A DNA stretch of 17,428 bases from Lentisphaeria bacterium (GTDB lineage Bacteria > Verrucomicrobiota > Lentisphaeria > Oligosphaerales > Oligosphaeraceae). The position numbers and the translations under genes were made by a program. This document shows positions 1 to 7,913 of this stretch, piece after piece. The notes under the pieces are model-generated. The model did no database searches. It saw nothing but the letters and a program-made list of their open reading frames with translations, and was not told where the DNA came from. Within the stretch, counting starts at the first letter, position 1, and each line of letters opens with the position of its first letter. The stretch spans positions 1 through 17,428 of the forward strand of contig JAEEXV010000133.1 of assembly GCA_016287975.1 (NCBI GenBank), written 5' to 3'.

Positions 1-133
1 GCGGGGGAAATGGGCGATGGCGCGGAAGCGGCGGGGGCGTCGGGCTCGCGCGGGGGCGGGGGAAATGGGCGACGGCGCGGAAGCGGCGGGGAGATGGGCG
101 ATGGCGCGGAAGCGGCGGGGGGAATGGGCGGCG
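1..133. repeat. Tandem GC-rich units of about 30 bp downstream of the alpha-2-macroglobulin gene
   Basis: Three near-identical units and a partial fourth share a core of AAATGGGCGATGGCGCGGAA followed by GCGGCG, at about 3-33, 58-88 and 88-116, with a degenerate copy running into 133. Units one and two are separated by about 24 bp of unrelated GC-rich sequence. The same unit recurs in the spacer upstream of the gene (4938-5230) in the same orientation. There is no credible coding sequence: the open frames here are low-complexity Gly/Ala/Arg. The function is unknown. Confidence 0.8.
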
Positions 134-136
134 TGT

Positions 137-158
137 GCCGGCGGGCTTGCCCGCCGGC
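137..158 (-). repeat. Perfect palindrome after the alpha-2-macroglobulin stop codon, REP-like or terminator hairpin
   Basis: The arms are GCCGGCGGGC and GCCCGCCGGC with a two-base loop, giving a 10-bp all-GC stem 12 bp past the stop codon at 171. No T-run follows on the minus strand, so it is not a classical intrinsic terminator. It could be a 3'-end stabiliser or a REP-like element. The surrounding 31 bp (130-160) are repeated exactly at 5269-5299. Confidence 0.75.
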
Positions 159-170
159 GGTGGTGTCGGA

Positions 171-3100
171 TCAGGGCAGGATGGTGAAGACGGGGGTGGC
201 GGAGAAGGTGATGGCGCGGAGGCGCGGGTTGTACATGGCCTCGAGTTGGGCGACGGGGATGGTGTAGACGCCTGGGGCGATGGCGCGGACATGGTAGGTG
301 ATGGTGGCGCGCTCGGCGCCGCGCGCCATGTCGCCGAACCAGAGGAAACGGTCGGGGCGGCGCTCGATGAGGTTGGTGGAGAGGCGGTTGTGCTCGGCGC
401 GGCGATTCTGCGGGATGGTGAAGCGGGTCGCGAAGTTCGGATCCTCGATCTCGAAGCCGCCAGGCAGGAGGTCGGAGAGGACGAGGTTCTCGGTGGGGGT
501 GCCGTTGAGAATGAGGCGCACCTCCAGTAGGTCGCCGACACGGCAGGTGGTGACGGGCTTGCCGCCGAGGAGGTATTCGCGGCGGACGGCGAGGCCGGAG
601 GCGACGGGGCGGGTCGGCCTCTCGCGTCTGCGCTGGCGGTGCACGACATACAGCGGGGCGGTGCCGTCGTTGGTGATGACAGTCTCGCCAGGCAGGTGGT
701 ACTCGAAGGGCTTGTCGCCAGGGGTGAAGCGGGATTCGAGGCGCTTGCCGTCGGCGGCCTTGGTGGCAATGGCGGCGGTGAGCTTGTCCTGGCGGGCGTT
801 CCCAGGCCTGGTCGCGGCGTAATGGGCGAGGCCAAGGGCGGCCCAGGCGTGGTCGTGGGTGGTCATCCAGCCATGCGTGGCGTCGTCCAGTCTGGCCAGG
901 TCGATGGCGAGATGGTCGGCGGCGAGATGCCCCGGGAGGAGGTCGGAGAGCAGCCAGAGCGCGAGGCCTGTGCGGCGGACGGACGAATCGAATTCGCAGT
1001 CCTTGAGGTCGGCGGCGGCGAAGGCGGTCCCCGCGATGGGCTTCCAGAGGGCGTTGCCCTCGGCGGCGTGGCCGCAGCGCAGGAGGGTCATGGCGGCGAG
1101 GAAGCGCACGTAGGGCTGGGCCTTGGGGCTGTCGGCGTCCAGCAACTTGACGTAGTCGGCGGCGAGTTGGGGCCATCCGAGGGCGAAGGCGTAGGTGGCG
1201 AAGGCGCGTTCGGCGACGGAGTTGCTGCGGTCATTGAGGAATTCGCGCAGCATTCCGAATGCGCGTGCGCGGTCTTCGGCGGGCATTGGATAGCCGTTGC
1301 GGTCGGCTTCGAGCATGAAGAAATATGCGAAGACGGTGGCCGACTGCCAGGGGGCGTGGCCATTGGGCCACATGGAGAAGGACTTGCCGTATCGCATGGT
1401 GGCGATGTGGCGCATGGCGGCGTTGATTTTCATCCGTGCCTGCGGGGCGAAATCAGATGGGATGTATCCGCTGCGGACAAGGGCGGGGATGGCGAGCTGC
1501 GGGAAGGCGCGGGAGACGGTCTGCTCCAGGCATCCATGCGGGTATTCGTTGAGCCATGCAAGATGGCGCGAGAGGCGCAGGACGGGGGAGCCGAGTTCCA
1601 GGACGTCGCTGGGGGCGTCGCCCTGCGTGAAGGTGGCCTTTTCGCCAGGGGCGATGATGGTGACCTCGGAGACGGGGACGGCGGGCCAGGGGGAGCGGAC
1701 GATGGTGGCGTCCCTCTTGCGGTAGGTCTGTCCGTCCACGGCGACCTCGAAGTGGATGACGAGGCGTCCTTCCGCGGTGTTTTCGGGGAGTTCGATTTCG
1801 AGGAACCGGGTCTGCTGGGTCCCAGGCTTCCCGAGTGCAAGCGGTTCGGCGAGGTATTTGGGGGTCTTGTCGAAGACGCCCTCGAGTTTCCACTGCCAGT
1901 TCTGGACGGCGGTGTCGGGGAGGTCGTGGTTGAAGATGGCGGCGCTGACGCGGAACTTGTCGCCAGGGGCGACGGCGGCGGGGGTGACGAGGGAGATGGT
2001 CAGCGGTTCGCGCAGCGTGATGCTCGCCTGCCCGTGTCCCGCGCAGTCGGCGTCGGCGGCGACGGCCATCAGGCGGAGGCTTCCGCTGACGGGCGGGAGT
2101 TTCACCTTCGCCGTGGCCTTGCCGTCGGGCCCCGTGCGGAGGAGCCCGCAGCGGACGACGCCCTCGGGCGGACGCTCATTCCCGAAACGGTCTTCGCGGA
2201 ACTCGCGCGCCCTCTCGCCAGAGACGGCGTCGCCGCCGCCGATTTTGCCGTTGACGACGCGGAGCATCGGGTAGATTTCCGCATAGAGGTCGAACAGTTC
2301 GAAGGGGGATTCGCGCGGGCCGAAGAAGGCCTTGAAGGCATCGGGCGTGCGGTAGGCGGTGAGGGCGAGGATGCCCTCGTCGACGCCCCAGAGGGCAACT
2401 TCGCCCGCGACGGGCTTGCCGTTGGCGTCGGCGAGGGTGACGGTGACGGTGGTTTCATGGTCGGGGCGACAGACCTCGCTGGCGGGGGTGATGGTGACCT
2501 GGAGGCGGCGTCCCTCCTGGAGGACGGGGATGGCGGCGACGCCCGCGAGATGCGGTGCGTCGGAGCAGGTCCCGTCGGCGCCTTGGGAGACGGCGCCGAC
2601 GACGGTGATGGCGGCGAACCAGGTGCCCTGGGTGCAGGACGCGGGGATCTGGACGGGAATGGTGTTTTTGCCCGCCTTGACTGGATAGGTGGCGGTGGCG
2701 GACGGGTGTCCGTAGGAGCCCGTTACGGCGAGGCAGGTGCCGTCGAAGTCGGCCTCGTAGGAGACCTGGGCGGTCTCGCCAGGGCGGAATTTGTCGGCGT
2801 TGAACTTGAATTCAAGGACATTGGGATGGGCGGAGCGGGCGCCCGAGGAGCCTGCGTAGTGCCAGAAGCGGAATTGCGCGAGGAGACGCCCGTTGGCGGT
2901 GTCGGTGAATTCGACGCGATAACTGCCGTTTTGGGGGACGTCGAGGTGGAGGAAGCCCTTGTCGTCGGGTGTCACGGCGCCACGGGAGACGGTGTTGGTG
3001 ACGACTTCCCAGACGCGGCGGTAGGTGCCGTCGCCAGAGGCCTTGAGGACATAGGCATAGTCCACTTGAACGAGGCTGGCGGTGATGGCGCCTGGCTGCA

Positions 3101-4889
3101 GCGGGAAGGGCTTCCCGTCCGGGGCGAGGGCCGCCAGCTGGAAGCGCGCGCTCTTGCTGTCCTGGTTGTCGAGGCGCACGCCGAGATAGAATGGGGCGAA
3201 GTGGCGCAGGAGGAAAGTGTTGGCGGTGACGGGGCGGGTGCCCGCAAGCCCCTGGATGGTGGCGGAAGCGCACAGGAGGATGGGGCAGGCGGGATACTTC
3301 TTCGGGGAGGCCTGGAAGTCGGGGAGTTTGAAGTCGCACTGGAAGGCGCCGTCCTGGTCGGTTTGCGGGGTGGCGGTGCGGGGGGGGAAGGGGAAGTCTT
3401 CTTGGACGCTGACCTTGAAGGAGAATTCCTTGTAGGCGGCAGGGGGTGTGAACGGCTTCCATTCGCCGAGGAGTCTGGCCTTGACTTTTGCCTTCGAGAC
3501 TGGCTGCCCGAAATAGTACTCGGCCTTGCCAGTGAGCTGGACGGCCTTGCCGTCCTTGACCGCCTTGAGTGTCGCCTTTGCCTTGATCTGGTCTGGCTGG
3601 AATTCGGCGACGAGGAATTCGGAGGTGGCGAAGGAACTGCCGCCAGGCTGGGAGACGGCGATTCGGTAGGAACCCAGGATGGCGTCGGCGGGAATGTGGA
3701 AGTCATGCTGGAAGGCGCCGAACTCGTCGGTCTTGACGTCGGCGCGGGCGATGACATTGTATTTGGGGTCGTGGAGGGCCAGTTGGAGCGGGACGCCCGC
3801 GACGGGGGCGCTGGTGTCCATTCGGCGCAGGAAGGCGGTGGCGGTCATGGTCTCGCCAGGGCGCGCGGCGCCACGGTCGGTGTAGAGGAGCGCGTTCCAG
3901 GAGGAGGCGGCGTCCTGGGAGGCGCGGGACCAGTTGGGGAGGTCGAGGAAGGCGAGGTCGTTGTCGGCGGGGTTCTGGACGAGGAGGAGGTCGGGGGCGT
4001 CCTCCTGGTCGCTGAGCGACGGGGTGGTGAAGCGCGCGATGCCGTCGGGGCCAGTGGTGGCGGTGGCGAGGATCTGGTGCTTGCGGCTGTAGAGGGTGAC
4101 TTTGGCGCCTGGGACGGGCTTTTCGGGATGGGCCAGGGAACGGACGGTGCAGATGGATTCGGCGCCGTTGCGGGCGAGGAAGATGGCCAGATCGGTGATG
4201 ATGATGGTGCGTTGCCGTTCCCGCTGATAGTAGTAGTCGCCGCTGTCGTAGGACATTTTGAGGAAGTAGACGCCTGGCTTGCCGCGCGGGATGCCGATGT
4301 CGGCCAGGTCGATGGCGGTATGGTGTTCCTGGTTGCGGCGTTCCTGGATTTTCACGGTGCCGTGCTGGATTTCCCTGGAGAAGCGGTCGTGGTCGCGGAA
4401 GAAGTTGAGGAGGGTCGAGGGGTATGCCTGCTTGAGCCGATAGTCCAGCTTTTTGCCGATATTGACAGTGCTGACGGGGAGTTCCCAGATGGGGGCGTGC
4501 AGCGGGAAGAAGGTGCCTTCGGAGGCGAAGTTGACGTTGGGCCTGAGGTCTGGGGTGATGAAGATATAGCGGTAGTCCTCCTGGAGTTGCGCGGGGGCGT
4601 TGGCGTTCGGGAAGCCTTTCTTGAGGATGACCTGGTAGACCTTGCCAGGCTCGGCCTCGATGGACAGTTCGGGGTTGCCCCATTGATGCACGCGGAATGG
4701 CGCGGGCGGGTCAATGGAAATCAGCGCCTTGTCAACAGGGGTGTTGATCTGTGGCTGCGTGCGAATGAGGAGGTCGTTGCCATAGGATGAATATCGAATG
4801 TTTTCGATTTCAAGTGGCTTCGCGGCAAAGAGAAGAGAGGTGACAGCGAGGAATAGCAGGGCGAGGCAGGTCAGGCGGTGGGGTTTCAT
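171..4889 (-). CDS. Secreted bacterial alpha-2-macroglobulin, thioester type, 1572 aa
   Basis: This is a large envelope protein of the alpha-2-macroglobulin family, which traps proteases by a bait-and-thioester mechanism. A signal peptide occupies about residues 1-23 (KPHR, then a Leu-rich core ending LLFAAKP). There is no lipobox Cys at the cleavage point, so the product should be soluble in the periplasm or exported, unlike the lipoprotein YfhM of E. coli. Macroglobulin-type beta domains follow: an MG2-like segment with RGAARPGE near 339-346, a bait-region domain with GVDEGILAL near 834-842, and an alpha-2-macroglobulin domain at about 905-1000. The thioester helical domain holds the motif GCLEQ with Cys1120 and Gln1123. 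A C-terminal beta domain (about 1350-1572) ends in the family-like YNPRLRA. The start at 4889 was chosen for the signal peptide; the frame stays open to 5354 only through low-complexity repeats. No pbpC neighbour is visible. The thioester is intact, so the protein is probably functional. Confidence 0.94.
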   Translation of the reverse strand: MKPHRLTCLALLFLAVTSLLFAAKPLEIENIRYSSYGNDLLIRTQPQINTPVDKALISIDPPAPFRVHQWGNPELSIEAEPGKVYQVILKKGFPNANAPAQLQEDYRYIFITPDLRPNVNFASEGTFFPLHAPIWELPVSTVNIGKKLDYRLKQAYPSTLLNFFRDHDRFSREIQHGTVKIQERRNQEHHTAIDLADIGIPRGKPGVYFLKMSYDSGDYYYQRERQRTIIITDLAIFLARNGAESICTVRSLAHPEKPVPGAKVTLYSRKHQILATATTGPDGIARFTTPSLSDQEDAPDLLLVQNPADNDLAFLDLPNWSRASQDAASSWNALLYTDRGAARPGETMTATAFLRRMDTSAPVAGVPLQLALHDPKYNVIARADVKTDEFGAFQHDFHIPADAILGSYRIAVSQPGGSSFATSEFLVAEFQPDQIKAKATLKAVKDGKAVQLTGKAEYYFGQPVSKAKVKARLLGEWKPFTPPAAYKEFSFKVSVQEDFPFPPRTATPQTDQDGAFQCDFKLPDFQASPKKYPACPILLCASATIQGLAGTRPVTANTFLLRHFAPFYLGVRLDNQDSKSARFQLAALAPDGKPFPLQPGAITASLVQVDYAYVLKASGDGTYRRVWEVVTNTVSRGAVTPDDKGFLHLDVPQNGSYRVEFTDTANGRLLAQFRFWHYAGSSGARSAHPNVLEFKFNADKFRPGETAQVSYEADFDGTCLAVTGSYGHPSATATYPVKAGKNTIPVQIPASCTQGTWFAAITVVGAVSQGADGTCSDAPHLAGVAAIPVLQEGRRLQVTITPASEVCRPDHETTVTVTLADANGKPVAGEVALWGVDEGILALTAYRTPDAFKAFFGPRESPFELFDLYAEIYPMLRVVNGKIGGGDAVSGERAREFREDRFGNERPPEGVVRCGLLRTGPDGKATAKVKLPPVSGSLRLMAVAADADCAGHGQASITLREPLTISLVTPAAVAPGDKFRVSAAIFNHDLPDTAVQNWQWKLEGVFDKTPKYLAEPLALGKPGTQQTRFLEIELPENTAEGRLVIHFEVAVDGQTYRKRDATIVRSPWPAVPVSEVTIIAPGEKATFTQGDAPSDVLELGSPVLRLSRHLAWLNEYPHGCLEQTVSRAFPQLAIPALVRSGYIPSDFAPQARMKINAAMRHIATMRYGKSFSMWPNGHAPWQSATVFAYFFMLEADRNGYPMPAEDRARAFGMLREFLNDRSNSVAERAFATYAFALGWPQLAADYVKLLDADSPKAQPYVRFLAAMTLLRCGHAAEGNALWKPIAGTAFAAADLKDCEFDSSVRRTGLALWLLSDLLPGHLAADHLAIDLARLDDATHGWMTTHDHAWAALGLAHYAATRPGNARQDKLTAAIATKAADGKRLESRFTPGDKPFEYHLPGETVITNDGTAPLYVVHRQRRRERPTRPVASGLAVRREYLLGGKPVTTCRVGDLLEVRLILNGTPTENLVLSDLLPGGFEIEDPNFATRFTIPQNRRAEHNRLSTNLIERRPDRFLWFGDMARGAERATITYHVRAIAPGVYTIPVAQLEAMYNPRLRAITFSATPVFTILP

Positions 4890-4937
4890 GGCGGGAATAG
4901 GGAATGTAGGGAGGGATTGCTCGGGGACGGGATTCGG

Positions 4938-5230
4938 CGGGGAAAATGGCGATGGCGCGGGTGCGGGGGTTGGCTTCCGCCGCAAGAATGCGGCGGCACG
5001 GCACCACGGAGGCTGGTGTGTTGCGCAGGCGGCGAGAAAACAGCGGGGGCGGTGTACAGGCGGGGGAAATGGGGGATGGCGCGGGATCGGCTTCCGCCGC
5101 AAGTGCGGCGGCACGGCACCACGGAGGCTGGTGTGTTGCGCAGGCGGCGAGAAAACAGCGGGGGCGGTGTACAGGCGGGGGAGATGGGCGATGGCGCGGA
5201 TGCGGCGGGGGAAATGGGCGATGGTGATTG
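4938..5230. repeat. Dispersed copies of the 30-bp GC-rich unit in the spacer upstream of the alpha-2-macroglobulin gene
   Basis: Four copies of the unit seen at 1-133 lie at about 4938-4968, 5060-5086, 5176-5207 and 5208-5229, each keeping the ATGG-CGATGGCGCGG pattern with a few changes. They alternate with the two longer repeat copies at 4972 and 5089. The 514-bp spacer 4890-5403 contains these repeats, the palindromes at 5269-5331 and one possible promoter. I see no gene in it. Confidence 0.75.
4972..5182. repeat. Near-perfect direct duplication of a 95-bp element containing two hairpins
   Basis: Copy one is 4972-5067 and copy two is 5089-5182. They are identical by eye except for a 2-nt indel in the loop of the first hairpin (CCGCCGC, loop AAGAAT or AAGT, GCGGCGG). 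A second inverted repeat, CACCA and TGGTG around a 7-nt loop, follows in each copy. The period is 117 bp including the intervening 30-bp unit. It lies in the probable leader of the alpha-2-macroglobulin transcript. It may be a non-autonomous repeat element or structured RNA; no coding potential is convincing. Confidence 0.85.
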
Positions 5231-5268
5231 GCGGCGCGGGAAAAGCGGGGCTGGTGGAGAAGCGGGGT

Positions 5269-5331
5269 GGCGTGTGCCGGCGGGCTTGCCCGCCGGCGGG
5301 GTGGTGTGTGTTGGCGGGCTTGCCCGTTGGC
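5269..5331. repeat. Perfect and degenerate palindromes downstream of the MBL-fold gene
   Basis: The 31 bp at 5269-5299 are identical to 130-160 and carry the same 10-bp-arm palindrome at 5276-5297. A degenerate second copy at 5310-5331 keeps GGGC-TT-GCCC but has lost pairing in the outer arms. Both sit 70-130 bp past the end of the gene at 5404, as the left-hand copy sits just past the alpha-2-macroglobulin gene, so a 3'-end role is plausible. Confidence 0.75.
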
Positions 5332-5386
5332 GGGGTGGCAGGGAGAATGGGCAAGAACTGGGGGCTCGGGCGCTTGGGTCTACTCT

Positions 5387-5415
5387 ATAATACGCCGAAT
5401 GGGTCAGATTCCTAA
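5387..5415 (-). promoter_or_regulatory. Possible promoter for the alpha-2-macroglobulin gene
   Basis: On the minus strand, TTAGGA (5415-5410) is followed after 17 bp by TATTAT (5392-5387), in the only AT-rich pocket of this spacer. The -35 match is weak (3 of 6). If used, it starts inside the last codons of the MBL-fold gene and gives a leader of almost 500 nt containing all the repeats. No better candidate was seen closer to 4889. Confidence 0.35.
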
Positions 5416-6018
5416 CATCGGGTTGATTTTTTCGATGCCGATGGTGGTCTTTCCGTAGTGTCCAGGATAGGCGACGGTTTTCCCTGGGAGGGCGAAGAGG
5501 ACGTTGTGCAGGGATTCGGCGAGTTCGTCCTGGTCCCCGCCAGGCAGGTCGGTGCGGCCGACACCGCCTGCGAAGAGGGTGTCGCCAGTGAGGACGAAGT
5601 TGTCGGCGGGGAAGTAGTAGCAGGCGCCGCCAGGGGTGTGGCCAGGGGTGTGGAGTACCTGGAAGTCGAAGCCAGGGTGCGCGGGCATTTCCTCGGCGGG
5701 CTGCGGGAGGTTCTCGACGTGCGGGAAATACGGGAGCAGTTCGTTGCGCGGGGAGAGGTAGAGGCCGCGTTCATCGGGGTGCATCCAGACGGGGACCTGG
5801 TAGGCGGCGGTGAACTCGGGGACGGCGCCGATGTGGTCGACGTGCGCGTGCGTCAGGAGGACGGCGAGCGGCCTGAGGCGCTGCTCTTCCAGGAACGCCT
5901 GGATGCGCGGGAAGTCTGCGCCTGGATCGAAGACGAGCGCGGTCCTGGACGCGGAATCCCAGACGATGTGGCAGTTGACGGAAATCGGGCCGACGACGAT
6001 GGTGGAGAGGGTGGGCAT
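5404..6018 (-). CDS. Metallo-beta-lactamase-fold hydrolase, YcbL/glyoxalase II-like, 204 aa
   Basis: This is a cytoplasmic metal-dependent hydrolase of the glyoxalase II branch, which typically cleaves thioesters such as hydroxyacylglutathione. The metal-binding motif THAHVDH gives His57, His59, Asp61 and His62. Further ligands are His127 in HTPGHTPGG, Asp146 in LTGD and His187 in YPGH. The segment GGVGRTDLPGGD is characteristic of the YcbL group, and the length (204) matches that group rather than full glyoxalase II, whose substrate-binding C-terminal domain is absent. The start codon lies 6 bp after the stop of the GT9 gene, so the two are co-transcribed. No Shine-Dalgarno sequence is visible (leader GCCTGACCACCC). 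The actual substrate is not evident from the sequence; the neighbouring envelope gene does not decide it. Confidence 0.93.
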   Translation of the reverse strand: MPTLSTIVVGPISVNCHIVWDSASRTALVFDPGADFPRIQAFLEEQRLRPLAVLLTHAHVDHIGAVPEFTAAYQVPVWMHPDERGLYLSPRNELLPYFPHVENLPQPAEEMPAHPGFDFQVLHTPGHTPGGACYYFPADNFVLTGDTLFAGGVGRTDLPGGDQDELAESLHNVLFALPGKTVAYPGHYGKTTIGIEKINPMLGI

Positions 6019-6024
6019 GGGTGG

Positions 6025-7065
6025 TCAGGCAAGCCGTTCGGCGATGGCGTCGGCGGCGGTGGCGGGTGGAGGGGTGGCGCAGCAGGGCGGATGAAGGGGG
6101 CAGATGCGCTGGCGGCACGGGGACTGGGGACAGGGCGAGCGCAGGACGGTGTGGCGGCCAGGCGGGCCGTACGGGCCAGTCAGGGTCGGGTCGGTGGCGC
6201 CGAAGCAGGCGACGCAGGGTGTGCCGAGGGCGGCGGCGATATGCATGGGGCCGCTGTCGTTGGTGAAGAGGACCCGCGAGCGCGCGAGCAGCGCGGTGAG
6301 GGCGCCCAGGTCGGTGGCGCCTGCGAAGTCGCATTCGGGCGGCAGCCCCGCACGGATGCGGACGGCTTCGGCGCGTTCACGTTCGCCAGGGGAGCCCAGA
6401 AGCCAGATGCGGGCGTCGGGGCGTCGTCGCCGCACCTCGGCGAGGGTGTCGCCGAAGAACTCCGTGGACCAGGACTTGCTCTCCCAGCGCGAGGAGCAGC
6501 CCACGGCAAGCAGCGGGCCGTCGCCAGGCAGGCGCTCGTCGAGGAGCCGCCGCGCGTCCTCCTGCCAGGCCTGCGGCAGTTGGAGCGGGGCTTCGGGGAC
6601 GCCCTCGGGCGCCTCCAGCCCCAGGTCGCGGAGGAAGCAGCGGGCGAGGAAGCAGTTCTTGTCGACCGCATGGCGCAGTTCCAGAGGGATGGCGATGCGT
6701 CGGGAATAGAAGAGCGGCGCGCCCTCGCGAGCGTGGGCGAAGCCGTAGCGGGGGGCGCGGCGCGCGAAGAGGCAGACGAGGCCTGTGCGGAGGAGCCCCT
6801 GGAAGTCCAGGATGGCGTCGTAGGTCTCCTCGCGGAGCAGGCGGATGAAGGCGTGGATGGCCTTCAGGTTGCAGCGTCCGATTTCGCGGCGCGGGAACGG
6901 GAGGATGCGGTGGAGGCCAGGGAAGAGTTGTACAATCTGCGCGAGGCTGTCGTTGGCGACCCAGGAGAGTTCGGCGTCGGGCAGGGCCTGCCGAAGCATG
7001 GCGGCGGCGGGGAAGGTGTGGAGGATGTCGCCGAGGCTGCTGGGTTTGAGGATGAGCAGCTTCAC
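6025..7065 (-). CDS. Glycosyltransferase family 9, WaaC-like heptosyltransferase, 346 aa
   Basis: This enzyme should transfer a heptose or related sugar from a nucleotide donor to the lipopolysaccharide core at the inner face of the membrane. The N-terminus KLLILKPSSLGDILHTFPA closely resembles heptosyltransferase I, including the catalytic-type Asp13. The donor-side signature NDSGPMHIAAALGTP is at 269-283, followed by FGATDPTLTGPYG at 288-300, and the length is usual for GT9. The C-terminus is rich in Cys (312, 317, 322, 328, 329), as in many GT9 members. The start codon is GTG (7065-7063); the residues that follow fit the family N-terminus exactly. It begins 15 bp after the metallophosphoesterase gene and ends 6 bp before the MBL-fold gene, so all three form one operon. 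The acceptor and exact sugar cannot be told from the sequence. Confidence 0.93.
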   Translation of the reverse strand: MKLLILKPSSLGDILHTFPAAAMLRQALPDAELSWVANDSLAQIVQLFPGLHRILPFPRREIGRCNLKAIHAFIRLLREETYDAILDFQGLLRTGLVCLFARRAPRYGFAHAREGAPLFYSRRIAIPLELRHAVDKNCFLARCFLRDLGLEAPEGVPEAPLQLPQAWQEDARRLLDERLPGDGPLLAVGCSSRWESKSWSTEFFGDTLAEVRRRRPDARIWLLGSPGERERAEAVRIRAGLPPECDFAGATDLGALTALLARSRVLFTNDSGPMHIAAALGTPCVACFGATDPTLTGPYGPPGRHTVLRSPCPQSPCRQRICPLHPPCCATPPPATAADAIAERLA

Positions 7066-7080
7066 GTGGAGGGAGGTGCG

Positions 7081-7827
7081 TCAGTGCCCCAGGGCCAGGC
7101 GTTCCGCGCAGCGCGCGGGAAGGCCCGCGGCGAGGATTTTGCGCTGGGCGGTGGCGATGTCGTATTCGACGCGGTGCAGCTGGATGGTGGCGGCCTCGAC
7201 GTCGTAGGTGACGAAGGCGGCGCGCGGGTCGCGGTCGCGCGGCTGGCCGACACTGCCGACGTTGATCAGATACTTCTGGTTGCTCTGGATCTTGATGGTG
7301 TCGTACATTCCGCCGACGACCTCGTCGAGGTTCTTCTCGAAGGCGAGGGGGGTGTGCGTATGCCCGAAGAAGCAGATGGGCATCCACTGGTACTGCAGGG
7401 AGGCGGCGGCGGTGTAGCGGTCGAAGATGTAGCCCCACATCTGGGGGTTGTCCATAGTCGCGTGCACGACGCTGAAGCGAGCCGTCGGATTCTGCATGAA
7501 GACATCCTTCTTGTAGGGGAGTTCGGCCAGCCAGCGCTGCTCGTCGTCGGTGAGGTTCTCGCGGGTCCACTCGACGGCGGCGGCGGCCTGGGGGTTGAAG
7601 CCCAGAAGGTCGCGGTCGTTGCTGGCGTAGGAGTCGTGGTTGCCCATGACGATGGCGACGGGCTCGAGGCCGCGCACGATGTCCATGCACTCGTGGGGGT
7701 TGGCATTGTAGCCTACGATATCCCCGATGCAGACGTATTTCTCGACGCCGAGTTTCTGGCATTCCGCCAGAACCGCCGTCAACGCCTCCAGGTTCGCATG
7801 GATGTCACCTAAAACGCCGATTTTCAT
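7081..7827 (-). CDS. Metallophosphoesterase, YfcE/calcineurin-like family, 248 aa
   Basis: This is a cytoplasmic two-metal phosphoesterase. All canonical motifs are present in order: GDIHAN at 7-12 (Asp8, His10), GDIVGY at 35-40, GNHD at 62-65, His122 in VVHAT, GHTH at 155-158 and the family-typical NVGSVGQPRD at 189-198. The length and the late NVGSVGQPR motif match the YfcE-like group of small phosphodiesterases and phosphatases; the substrate is unknown. It is the first gene of the operon with the GT9 and MBL-fold genes. The start ATG at 7827 is the first codon before GDIHAN, has no Shine-Dalgarno sequence, and is preceded immediately by a tandem 19-bp repeat. A role in sugar or lipid phosphate metabolism is possible from context only. 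Confidence 0.92.
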   Translation of the reverse strand: MKIGVLGDIHANLEALTAVLAECQKLGVEKYVCIGDIVGYNANPHECMDIVRGLEPVAIVMGNHDSYASNDRDLLGFNPQAAAAVEWTRENLTDDEQRWLAELPYKKDVFMQNPTARFSVVHATMDNPQMWGYIFDRYTAAASLQYQWMPICFFGHTHTPLAFEKNLDEVVGGMYDTIKIQSNQKYLINVGSVGQPRDRDPRAAFVTYDVEAATIQLHRVEYDIATAQRKILAAGLPARCAERLALGH

Positions 7828-7865
7828 AAAGGGAACGATACTTGTGAAAGGGAACGGGACTTGTC
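7828..7865. repeat. Tandem 19-bp repeat directly upstream of the metallophosphoesterase start
   Basis: Two adjacent 19-bp units (7828-7846 and 7847-7865) share AAAGGGAACG at their left and ACTTGT near their right, matching at 16 of 19 positions. On the coding strand the repeated word is CGTTCCCTTT, whose second copy abuts the ATG. The position between promoter and start codon suggests an operator or a translational control element. Confidence 0.75.
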
Positions 7866-7874
7866 AAGCAATAA

Positions 7875-7903
7875 ACTATATCGCCTTTTCCGTAGCTTGT
7901 GCG
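7875..7903 (-). promoter_or_regulatory. Possible promoter of the metallophosphoesterase-GT9-MBL operon
   Basis: TATAGT (7880-7875) is preceded after 17 bp by CGCACA (7903-7898). The -10 is the same hexamer as in the strong promoter at 16894, but the -35 is poor. A perfect TTGACA also lies at 7867-7862, but only weak -10 partners such as AAGTAT (18 bp away) follow it. The stretch is the most AT-rich in the area and separates two operons. One of the two alternatives is likely to be used. Confidence 0.4.
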
Positions 7904-7913
7904 ACGGGGCGGT

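Noticed and set aside
639..4790. A 1383-codon open frame antisense to the alpha-2-macroglobulin gene
   Set aside because: It mirrors the codon bias of the sense gene (few TTA, CTA or TCA codons). The peptide is Gly/Glu/Val-rich without domains, while the sense strand encodes a complete recognisable family.
1..5331. CRISPR array
   Set aside because: The repeats lie adjacent or at irregular distances, with no uniform unique spacers and no cas genes.
4890..5354. A 155-codon N-terminal extension of the alpha-2-macroglobulin frame
   Set aside because: The frame is open only because the GC-rich repeats lack stops. The peptide is low-complexity Pro/Arg/His, and a proper signal peptide begins at 4889.
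5386..5391. A plus-strand TATAAT as a rightward promoter
   Set aside because: No -35 match lies at a suitable distance and no plus-strand gene follows. The same pocket reads better as a minus-strand -10.
5458..7812. A 784-codon plus-strand frame across the metallophosphoesterase, GT9 and MBL-fold genes
   Set aside because: It is antisense to three genes with complete catalytic motifs and has no recognisable domain or start signal.
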